Origin: Curtobacterium sp. MCBD17_013
Lineage (GTDB): Bacteria > Actinomycetota > Actinomycetes > Actinomycetales > Microbacteriaceae
Assembly (NCBI RefSeq): GCF_003234565.1
Contig: NZ_QKTU01000010.1
Span: 52,825 to 116,824 of the forward strand
Direction: 5' to 3'
DNA length: 64,000 nt
The notes below the pieces were generated by a model that worked only from the letters and a program-made list of their open reading frames with translations, did not search any database and was not told the DNA's origin. Shown here piece by piece: positions 8,425 to 16,938 of the stretch. The translations under genes were made by a program, and so were the position numbers. The number at the start of each line of letters is the position of its first letter. The stretch's first letter is position 1.

Positions 8425-8730
8425 CGGAGAGTCATCCTCCTTCAGGACTGTCTCCCCGGGGAATCGGGTCTTTCTCCGGTTCGCGGTGCGTGTCACGCCC
8501 GCTCGGCAGAATGTCCCCGGGGAGACCTCTCCCCACTCAGGGACCCGCACCGCATGCTCCACCGCAACACGCAGCACTGCAAGGAGGAATCCGCAGACCG
8601 CTGCGGCCCCCGCCGACGGGTACGGCAGGAACCGCAGCTGTCGGCTCCGTTCCCACGACGACCACGGGTAGGTCGTCCGGGAGCGTCCGGCGCAGCACCG
8701 GCGATGACGACGGGTACGTCATCGCCGGTG
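8425..8730 (+). ncRNA. Candidate non-coding RNA or structured leader of about 300 nt
   Basis: Predicted from a strong promoter (TTGACA/GTTAAT) and a strong hairpin, CACCGGCGATGACG at 8696-8709 pairing perfectly with 8717-8730 around a 7-nt loop. Near its 5' end it has CCTCCTT, complementary to Shine-Dalgarno sequences, and two TCCCCGGGGA palindromes 61 bases apart. It matches no RNA family I know (not 6S, tmRNA, RNase P, SRP RNA or a riboswitch I can name). A U-tract is missing after the hairpin, so the 3' end is uncertain. It could instead be a regulatory leader of the gene at 8763. Confidence 0.4.
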
Positions 8731-8750
8731 CAGCGGCCACTCGTGTCTGC

Positions 8751-8756
8751 GACCAT
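8751..8756 (+). promoter_or_regulatory. Possible leaderless -10 element (GACCAT)
   Basis: GACCAT sits six bases before the GTG at 8763. It keeps A2 and T6 of the consensus only, so it is weaker than the TANNNT cases, but the same layout occurs before the paralogue at 11302. Confidence 0.3.
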
Positions 8757-8762
8757 GGGAGC

Positions 8763-9365
8763 GTGAGCGTGCCGCACGACGACCCCGTCCCGTTCCGGCT
8801 CGTCGCGCCCGGGATGCGCCGCTTCGCCGTCGCCCTCTGGATCGTCGCCATCGCCCTCGTGCCCATCGGGCTCATCACCGACGGCCCCCGCGCACTGCTG
8901 CTCGTCCCCGCCCCGTCCGCGTTCACGGCGTGGTTCGCCTGGACCGCTCTCTGGCGTCCCCGCGTGCTCGCGACCGCCGACGGCGTCGTGGTCGTCGACG
9001 TCCGTCGCACGACGCGGATCGCGTGGGGCCGTGTGCTCGAGGTCCGATCACGGTTCGGCCTGGAGGTCGTCACGAGCGAGGGTGACCGCCGCACGTGGAT
9101 CGCCCCGCGGCCCACCGCGCGTCTCCGCCTGACCCCCGTCGCACCGCTCGGACCGGGAGGCCCGGCGCAGGCCGCGGAGACCACCCTCACCGTCGCCGAG
9201 GCGGCGGACCGCCTCCGGGCCTTCGTCCCGTCCCCGGCGCCCCTCGAGGGCCCGCCGCCCGCCGAGGTCACGCCCGCTCGGATCGAGCACCGCGTGCACG
9301 GCTGGAGCGTGGTGGCGCTCATCGCGCTCGGCCTGCTCGGGTCGATGGCTGGCGCGCGCATCTGA
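8763..9365 (+). CDS. Membrane-anchored PH-like domain protein, paralogue 1
   Basis: A 200-residue protein with two N-terminal transmembrane segments (FAVALWIVAIALVPIGLI; ALLLVPAPSAFTAWFAWTALW), then a beta-rich domain (LATADGVVVVDVRRTTRIAWGRVLEVRSR) resembling bacterial PH-like (bPH2/YdbT-type) domains, and a C-terminal hydrophobic segment. It aligns along its length with the protein at 11302-11937 (TALWRPR versus TALWHPR, DGVVVVDV versus DGVEVVNV). Start chosen at GTG 8763 because it gives the same N-terminal architecture as the paralogue. Convergent with the ABC ATPase gene. Function unknown. Confidence 0.75.
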   Translation: MSVPHDDPVPFRLVAPGMRRFAVALWIVAIALVPIGLITDGPRALLLVPAPSAFTAWFAWTALWRPRVLATADGVVVVDVRRTTRIAWGRVLEVRSRFGLEVVTSEGDRRTWIAPRPTARLRLTPVAPLGPGGPAQAAETTLTVAEAADRLRAFVPSPAPLEGPPPAEVTPARIEHRVHGWSVVALIALGLLGSMAGARI

Positions 9366-9367
9366 AC

Positions 9368-9419
9368 CGGGCCTCCCGGTCCGGCCCGGTGCGCCACCGG
9401 AACCGGCCGGGGAGGCCCG
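9368..9419. terminator. Bidirectional hairpin between convergent genes
   Basis: CGGGCCTCCC at 9368-9377 pairs with GGGAGGCCCG at 9410-9419, with further pairing inside the loop. It lies between the stops of the genes at 9365 and 9434. There is no T-tract. Confidence 0.45.
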
Positions 9420-9433
9420 ACCAGGGCCTCCCG

Positions 9434-11209
<1,776 letters not shown>

Positions 11210-11289
11210 CGACGTCCGGTCCTTTCCCGGCCGCACGAGGCGACCGCGTGGTTGGTGTTGACGATGTGCGGAGCGCTGTGGCGACCTGC

Positions 11290-11295
11290 GACGAT
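11290..11295 (+). promoter_or_regulatory. Possible leaderless -10 element (GACGAT)
   Basis: GACGAT lies six bases before the ATG at 11302, the same layout as GACCAT before 8763. Confidence 0.3.
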
Positions 11296-11301
11296 GGCCG
11301 C

Positions 11302-11937
11302 ATGGTCTCCCCCGCGCCGGATCCGCGCACCGTGTTCGTCTCGAGGTTCAACCGCGTGCTGGCGATCGCCCTCTGGGTCATCGTGGCGGCGCTGCTCGCC
11401 GCTGGCGTGGCGAACGGCCACGACTGGCACCGCTGGCTCGGCCTCGTGCCCGCGGCGTTCGGCGGACTGCTCGGCTGGACCGCGCTCTGGCACCCGCGCC
11501 TGGTCGTCGACGACGACGGCGTCGAGGTGGTCAACGTGTTCCACACCGCCGACGTCCCGTGGGCGGCGCTCGTGCACGTCGACACCCGCTTCGCCCTGAC
11601 GCTCGTCACGCCGCACCGCAAGGTCGCCGCCTGGGCGGCCCCCGCGCCCGGCCGAGCGGGCGTCGCCCTCGCGCGGCGCCGCAACCAGCGCCACGGCCGA
11701 GTCGGACTGACCCCGACCACCGCGCCCGGCGAACGCAGCGCCGGTGACCTGCTGTCGACGGAGTCCGGCGACGCGGCGTACCTGGTGCGTGAGCACTGGG
11801 ACGGCCTGCGCGAGTCCGGTCGGATCGAACTCGGCGTCGCCGACACGGTCGCCGTACCCGTGCGCCTGCACGTCGTGACGATCGCCCTGCTCGTGGCGAC
11901 GGGCGTCGGCGGCTGGTTCGCGATCGCCGCGCAGTGA
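11302..11937 (+). CDS. Membrane-anchored PH-like domain protein, paralogue 2
   Basis: A 211-residue protein with N-terminal transmembrane segments (VLAIALWVIVAALLAAGVA; GLVPAAFGGLLGWTALW), a beta-rich PH-like domain (DDDGVEVVNVFHTADVPWAALVHVDTRF), a linker, and a C-terminal hydrophobic segment (VVTIALLVATGVGGWFAIA). It is a paralogue of 8763-9365. It lies on the opposite strand inside the peptide-transporter locus and converges with the permease gene that ends at 11982. Function unknown; a link with the transporter is only positional. Confidence 0.78.
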   Translation: MVSPAPDPRTVFVSRFNRVLAIALWVIVAALLAAGVANGHDWHRWLGLVPAAFGGLLGWTALWHPRLVVDDDGVEVVNVFHTADVPWAALVHVDTRFALTLVTPHRKVAAWAAPAPGRAGVALARRRNQRHGRVGLTPTTAPGERSAGDLLSTESGDAAYLVREHWDGLRESGRIELGVADTVAVPVRLHVVTIALLVATGVGGWFAIAAQ

Positions 11938-11981
11938 CACTCGCGCGGCTCCGCGCCCGCTGACGGTCAGGACCAGGGCGG

Positions 11982-12998
11982 TCACGCGCTGATCATCTCC
12001 GACTCGGAGGAGTTGTGGAGCTCGCGCTCCTTGGTGCGACGGATGCTGAACCGCTTCGAGCGCGGGTCGAACGCGTCGCGCAGGCCGTCACCGACGAAGT
12101 TCACGCACAGGGCGAGCAGCACGATGAACGAGGCCGGCCACCAGAACAGGTACGGCCGCGTCTGGAACGCCGACTGGTTCTGGCTGATGAGGAGACCGAG
12201 CGACGAGTCCGGCGCCTTGATGCCGTAGCCGAGGTAGCTCAGGGCGGTCTCGAGCAGGATCGCGGTGGCGATGAGCAGGGTCGCGGAGACGATGATCACG
12301 CCGATCGCGTTCGGCAGGATGTGCCGGAAGATGATCCGGATGTCGGACGCGCCGGCGACGCGGGCCGCCTCGACGAACTCACGCTCGCGGAGCGACAGGA
12401 ACTCGGCGCGCACGAGTCGGGCGATGACCATCCACGACACGAGTCCGAGCAGCAGCGCGAGACCCCACGCCCCGAGGCCGTTCGCCGTCTTGCCGACGAC
12501 GGCGCCGATGACGATCGCCGGGATCACGATGAAGATGTCGGTGATGCGCATGAGGATCGCGTCGGTCTTGCCGCGGAAGTACCCCGCGACCGCGCCGACG
12601 ACCACGCCGATGAAGGTCGCGAAGACGCCGATCACGATCATGACGAGCACCGAGTTCTGGATGCCCCGCATGGTGAGCGCGAAGTAGTCCTTGCCGATGC
12701 GGTCCTGGCCGAACGGGTGGTCACTGCTCGGGGCGCCGCCGCCGACGAGCGGGTTGAGCGCCTTGTACGAGTAGTGCCACCACCCCGGGATGGGACCGAG
12801 TCCGATCGCCGAGATGCTGAACAGGATCACGAGCACGTAGACGACCAGCGAGATCACCGCGAGCTTGTTGCCGAGGAACCGACGCAGGATGATGCGGCCC
12901 TGGCTCTCGCCGGGCTCGTGTTCCTGACCGGAGGCCGCGTCGTCGAAGCCGTCGCTGATGTTCGGCTCGAGCGGGGCGCCGCCCTGCAGGGTGCTCAT
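11982..12998 (-). CDS. Peptide ABC transporter permease, DppC/OppC type
   Basis: A 338-residue inner-membrane permease with a cytoplasmic N-terminal tail, one transmembrane segment, a periplasmic-side loop and a BPD_transp_1 core. The EAA loop is EAARVAGASDIRIIFRHILPN, which contacts the ATPase. Length is normal for OppC. A GGAGGA Shine-Dalgarno sequence precedes the ATG. The DppB-type gene ends 31 bases upstream, so the two permeases are co-transcribed. Confidence 0.92.
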   Translation of the reverse strand: MSTLQGGAPLEPNISDGFDDAASGQEHEPGESQGRIILRRFLGNKLAVISLVVYVLVILFSISAIGLGPIPGWWHYSYKALNPLVGGGAPSSDHPFGQDRIGKDYFALTMRGIQNSVLVMIVIGVFATFIGVVVGAVAGYFRGKTDAILMRITDIFIVIPAIVIGAVVGKTANGLGAWGLALLLGLVSWMVIARLVRAEFLSLREREFVEAARVAGASDIRIIFRHILPNAIGVIIVSATLLIATAILLETALSYLGYGIKAPDSSLGLLISQNQSAFQTRPYLFWWPASFIVLLALCVNFVGDGLRDAFDPRSKRFSIRRTKERELHNSSESEMISA

Positions 12999-13029
12999 CG
13001 CATGTCCTCCGTGTTGGTCGTTGCCGTGC

Positions 13030-14556
13030 TCATCGGACGCGCACCCGCGGGTCGAGCACCGAGTAGGCGAGGTCGGCGAGGAAGTTGAAGACGATCGCGG
13101 TGATGGCGATCACGAGGAAGTACCCCATCACCGGATTGACGTCCGTGATCGACAGCCCGCTGTTGAACAGGGCGCCCATGCCGGAGATCGCGAACACGGT
13201 CTCGGTGATGATCGCGCCACCGAGCAGGGCGCCGATGTCCGTCGCGACGAGCGTCGCGATCGGGATGAGCATGTTCCGCAGCGCATGCCGGACGATGACG
13301 GTCCGCTCCGGGAGGCCCTTCGCACGGGCCGTCCGCACGTAGTCCTGCTCGAGGACCTCGAGCATGCCGGACCGCGAGTAGCGCGTGTACGACGCGAAGC
13401 TGATGAGCAGGAGGCTGATCGACGGCAGCAGCAGGTGCGTGTAGGTGTCGAGACCCGTGATCCAGAAGTCGGCCTGGAGGCCCGGGGTGCCCGATCCGAC
13501 GGTCGCGATCGGTCGGCCGCCCACGAAGTTGATCGAGTAGTTGTGCCACGAGCGCATGAAGCGGTCGAGCACAATCACCCCGGCCGTCAGGAACGCGGTC
13601 AGCGCACCGATGCGCATCATCAGGCCGCGGTCGTGCCCACCGACGAAGTACCCGGAAGCGAGACCGACGACCACCGCCGCGACCGCGAGGATGAAGATCG
13701 TGCCGCCGGACGAGACGTTGAGCAGGCCCTGCAGCGTGAAGTAGCAGATGATCGCGATGAGGACGTTGATGCCGCCGACGAGCCAGGCACGGTTGTTCCT
13801 GGTGCCGGCGAGCATCGTCACCATCGCGAGTCCGAGACCCGCGCTGAACAGGATCACGAACACCGGACCCAGCGACGGGTCGTTGAACCAGCCGGTGGCC
13901 TCCATGAGCAGGAGCATGCCCGCGGTCACCACGGCCGTCAGGCCGAAGACGATGGCGCGGCGGCGGGCGTCGCCTCCGACGACGAGTTGCACGATCGCCC
14001 CGAGCACGACGGCGATGACGATGAGCGTCGTGACGGCGATGTGCGGCTTCGCGAGGAAGTTGTTGTAGTCGAGCGCGACGAACGACTTGAGCAGGACCGC
14101 CATGAGGAACGACGGCAGGGAGTACAGGAAGAAGCTGACGAGCGTGACGCCGTAGTCGAAGCCCGAGTAAGCGCGGAGCGCGGTGACGATCCCGAGCCCG
14201 ATGCCGAAGATGATCGCGAGCACGAACGAGAAGGTGACGAGCTGGAGCGTCGACTGCATCGCCTGGGGCAGGAGCTGGGTCACCGGCTGGTTGTGGAACG
14301 TCGTGCCGAGGTCGCACTGTCCGATGACGCACTTGCCCACGCCACCGATCCAGATCCCCCAGCGGAGCGGCGGGATGACGTCGAGGTGCTGCGTCGCGAC
14401 GCGCGCGGCGATGAGCGCTGCGCGGTTCGGGGAGTTGCTCCCCTGGAGGTCCTGCAGGGGGTTCCCCGCGATCGCCGCCAGGTTGTACATGATGAACGAG
14501 GCGGCGATGAGGATGAGGACCGAGACGAGGATCCGTCTCGCGATGAAGCTCACCAT
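13030..14556 (-). CDS. Peptide ABC transporter permease, DppB/OppB type, with a large membrane insertion
   Basis: A 508-residue permease. The N-terminus (VSFIARRILVSVLILIAASFIMY) and the C-terminal core with the EAA loop (VRTARAKGLPERTVIVRHALRN) are typical of OppB. OppB is usually 310-340 residues; here about 170 extra residues with several hydrophobic segments (roughly residues 165-340) lie between the first conserved part and the core. Longer versions occur in actinobacteria as I recall. The ATG at 14556 was chosen because it starts the conserved N-terminus. The gap to the binding-protein gene is 278 bases and contains a hairpin at 14768-14796 and a TACCCT -10 candidate near 14625. Confidence 0.9.
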   Translation of the reverse strand: MVSFIARRILVSVLILIAASFIMYNLAAIAGNPLQDLQGSNSPNRAALIAARVATQHLDVIPPLRWGIWIGGVGKCVIGQCDLGTTFHNQPVTQLLPQAMQSTLQLVTFSFVLAIIFGIGLGIVTALRAYSGFDYGVTLVSFFLYSLPSFLMAVLLKSFVALDYNNFLAKPHIAVTTLIVIAVVLGAIVQLVVGGDARRRAIVFGLTAVVTAGMLLLMEATGWFNDPSLGPVFVILFSAGLGLAMVTMLAGTRNNRAWLVGGINVLIAIICYFTLQGLLNVSSGGTIFILAVAAVVVGLASGYFVGGHDRGLMMRIGALTAFLTAGVIVLDRFMRSWHNYSINFVGGRPIATVGSGTPGLQADFWITGLDTYTHLLLPSISLLLISFASYTRYSRSGMLEVLEQDYVRTARAKGLPERTVIVRHALRNMLIPIATLVATDIGALLGGAIITETVFAISGMGALFNSGLSITDVNPVMGYFLVIAITAIVFNFLADLAYSVLDPRVRVR

Positions 14557-14767
14557 GGGCGAAGGGGCCTCTCCGGTGTGGGAAGGGTGCAACGGTCGAT
14601 CACGTTCGTGACGCGCCGACCAAGGGTAACGGGTGCCGCTGAGCCCGACGAGCCCGGTTGGGGCGCCGGACGGGGCGGTGCTGCAGGGTCGCTCAGGCGG
14701 GGGGCCGCCGGAGTGACCGACGGGGCGGGGCGGGGATCGCAGGGCGTCCCCGCCCGCCCACACGGGA

Positions 14768-14796
14768 GGGCGCCGGACTCGTCGAGCCCGGCGCCC
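14768..14796 (-). terminator. Hairpin after the binding-protein gene
   Basis: GGGCGCCGG at 14768-14776 pairs with CCGGCGCCC at 14788-14796. It follows the stop of the binding-protein gene and may lower read-through into the permease genes, as is common in such operons. Confidence 0.4.
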
Positions 14797-14834
14797 CCGC
14801 CGCGGTGGTGCTCAGGATGCGGTGGTCCTGGGGA

Positions 14835-16598
14835 TCAGCCCTTGGTCCAGTCCCACACGTTCCAGAAGATCCCGTTCTGGCCGCCGAAGTACTTCACGCC
14901 GTGGAGCGTGGAGTTCGTGGCGAAGATGCCGGGGAGCTGGAACAGCGGCAGACCGTAGGCGTCGTTGAACGAGATCTTGTCGATGTCGACCTTCATGGAC
15001 TGCAGCTTCGACGCGTCGAGGGTCGTCTGCGTGTCGACCGCGAGCTTCGAGGCCTTCTCGTCCGCGAACCGGTTGTAGTTGCCGGAGTTGCCGGTCTGGA
15101 ACAGCTGCGGGACCGCCGCGTTGCCCGCACCCGGGTTCACCCAACCGAACAGCGAGGCGTCGTAGTTGCCGCCGGTGAGGAGCGAGCTCCAGTCGGGCGA
15201 GCCACCGTCGACCACCTTGAAGCCGGCCTTCGCCGCCGAGGCCTGGATGGCCTGGAACGTGTCGACACGGTTCGGGTTCTCGGTGTTGTAGAGGATCTTG
15301 ACCGTCGGCGTCGCGCCGTTGAGGAGCTTCTTGGCGCCGGCGATGTCGACCTTGTTGTACTCGTCGGAGTTGTTGTTCTTGACCGCCTCGTCGTAGCCCT
15401 TCTGACCCGGCAGGAACAGCTGCGAGTTCAGGACCTTGGCGCTCTTGTTGATCGGGGTGACGATCGAGTCGAGGATCTGCTGACGCGGGATGGTCATGAG
15501 GAACGCCTTGCGGACGTTCTCGTCCTTGAACACGCTCGAACCGAAGTTGAGGTCGAGGTGGTCGTAGGCGACCTGGCTGCCCTGCTGGATCGTGATGCCG
15601 GACGCCTGCTTCAGCGCCTTGACCGTGTCGGCCGAGGCCTGCGGCTGGATCGCGTCGACCTCGCCGTTCTGCAGGGCCGTGACCTGGGCGTTGGCGTCAC
15701 CGATGAAGCGCATGACGAGCTTGTTGAACTGGACCTCGTGCTTGCCCTTGTAGTACGGGTTCTTGCTGAAGGTCATCGACTGCTTCGGCGTCCAGGCGCT
15801 GACCTGGAGCGGGCCGCCCGAGACGAGGAGCTTCTTGTCGCTCGGCAGGCTCGTCTGGTCGTAACCGGTGTTGATGAAGCTCGCGACCTTCTTGAGGGTG
15901 TCGTTCGCCGGGGCCGGGCTCGCCGTGTTGCCGGCGGGGGTGTCCTTGAGCGCCTTGACGAACGCGGACTCGGAGACACCGGCCTCCTGCGACACGACGT
16001 GCGCGGGGAACTGGATCGGGTTCACGAGGTTCCAGTCGACGTACGGCTTCTTGTACGTGATGGTGATCGACTGCTTCGTGATGTTCGTCGGGTAGTCCGT
16101 CTGGAACGGGTAGCCGGCGGCGGACGCGAAGTACTGCGTGCCCTTGGTGACGTTGCCGTCCGCGTCGGTGGTGGCGGACTCGTAGTAGCCCGACGACTGC
16201 GCCCATCCGAGGAGGAGGTCGTCCGAGGTCATCGGCTTGCCGTCCGACCACTTGGCGTTCTTGTTCAGCGTGTACCGGACCTTCAGCGGGGAGCTGCTGA
16301 TCTTCTTGTACGTGCCGAGGTCGGTGTTCGGCTCGACCTTGTAGTTCGTGCCGAGGGTCATGAACTGGGGCTGCGTGAGCTGCCAGATGAACCCGTTGGT
16401 GTCCAGGTTGCCCTGCGGGGTGTTGTAGTTGAACGAGGTCGCCTCGTTCACCTCAGCGACCGTCACGGTGCCGCCCGAGCTCGACGTCTCGCTGTCGCTC
16501 GACGTCGAGGTGGTGCAACCGGCAAGCACGACGGCAGCCGAGCCCGCGATCGCGACGGATCCGATGACCTGTCGCCACCGCCTCTTGGTGATGTTCAC
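14835..16598 (-). CDS. Peptide ABC transporter substrate-binding lipoprotein (family 5)
   Basis: A 587-residue extracellular solute-binding protein. It has a lipoprotein signal with lipobox LAGC and C28, then a Ser/Thr/Asp linker and a family 5 fold (FNYNTPQGNLDTNGFIWQLT, KWSDGKPMTSDDLLLGW, AFLMTIPRQQILDSIV). The GTG at 16598 follows AGGAGG by about seven bases; the frame stays open upstream but without family similarity. It should deliver oligopeptides to the permeases downstream. First gene of the importer operon. Confidence 0.93.
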   Translation of the reverse strand: MNITKRRWRQVIGSVAIAGSAAVVLAGCTTSTSSDSETSSSGGTVTVAEVNEATSFNYNTPQGNLDTNGFIWQLTQPQFMTLGTNYKVEPNTDLGTYKKISSSPLKVRYTLNKNAKWSDGKPMTSDDLLLGWAQSSGYYESATTDADGNVTKGTQYFASAAGYPFQTDYPTNITKQSITITYKKPYVDWNLVNPIQFPAHVVSQEAGVSESAFVKALKDTPAGNTASPAPANDTLKKVASFINTGYDQTSLPSDKKLLVSGGPLQVSAWTPKQSMTFSKNPYYKGKHEVQFNKLVMRFIGDANAQVTALQNGEVDAIQPQASADTVKALKQASGITIQQGSQVAYDHLDLNFGSSVFKDENVRKAFLMTIPRQQILDSIVTPINKSAKVLNSQLFLPGQKGYDEAVKNNNSDEYNKVDIAGAKKLLNGATPTVKILYNTENPNRVDTFQAIQASAAKAGFKVVDGGSPDWSSLLTGGNYDASLFGWVNPGAGNAAVPQLFQTGNSGNYNRFADEKASKLAVDTQTTLDASKLQSMKVDIDKISFNDAYGLPLFQLPGIFATNSTLHGVKYFGGQNGIFWNVWDWTKG

Positions 16599-16667
16599 TC
16601 TGTGATCCTCCTGGATGGAATGTGATCGAACCGCTGGCGGCAGGGCGCACCGGCGCGTTCGCAAAGA

Positions 16668-16696
16668 ACCATAGGTGGGCCTCGCGAGCACCTCAA
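16668..16696 (-). promoter_or_regulatory. Promoter of the peptide importer operon
   Basis: On the minus strand, -35 TTGAGG (plus positions 16691-16696) and -10 TATGGT (16668-16673) are separated by 17 bases. Transcription would begin near 16661, about 60 bases before the GTG at 16598. Confidence 0.5.
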
Positions 16697-16926
16697 AATC
16701 CAGCGGGAACTTGTTACACACCGGAAATGACGGCGCAGGATCCATGCACCGGCCGCCGTTTTGTTGCTTCTGGTTCACCGATTCGCAATGATTCTGCTTG
16801 CGCTCACGCGTCCGCGCGGCACGTCGCAGGACCGATCCGCACGAACCGCACCGCACGCCGTCCGTCTCCTGCCGTCCGGGAGGACCGGGGTACGCCCCCA
16901 CCCCCCCCCTCCCGCCGACCGGTGAT

Positions 16927-16932
16927 TAGCGT
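16927..16932 (+). promoter_or_regulatory. Predicted leaderless -10 element (TAGCGT)
   Basis: TAGCGT lies six bases before the ATG at 16939. The -35 position is occupied by the C9 tract. Confidence 0.45.
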
Positions 16933-16938
16933 TGCACC

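Larger units (their letters stand above)
8267..8762 (+). other. Gene-free stretch of about 500 bases
   Basis: No convincing protein is encoded here. It holds a weak hairpin at 8276-8300 (CCGGAAC/GTTCCGG), a good promoter at 8389-8418, two copies of the palindrome TCCCCGGGGA at 8453-8462 and 8514-8523, an AAGGAGG sequence near 8580 without a following start codon, and a 14-bp perfect hairpin at 8696-8730. The frame of the next gene stays open through this region, but its residues look non-coding. Confidence 0.6.
16599..16938. other. Divergent intergenic region of 340 bases
   Basis: It holds the importer promoter (16668-16696), an AT-richer stretch at about 16690-16800 that may carry upstream control sites, a run of nine C at 16901-16909, and the -10 of the S9 peptidase gene at 16927-16932. 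No gene is visible. Confidence 0.6.

Noticed and set aside
8425..8530. c-di-AMP (ydaO) riboswitch
   Set aside because: Some GGGGAA and CCCGG elements are present, but the conserved core order is not, and the downstream gene is not a cell-wall hydrolase.
8418..8762. In-frame N-terminal extension of the PH-like gene at 8763
   Set aside because: The residues are Ser/Pro/Arg-rich as in a shadow frame, the paralogue at 11302 starts without such a part, and a promoter plus hairpin lie within it.
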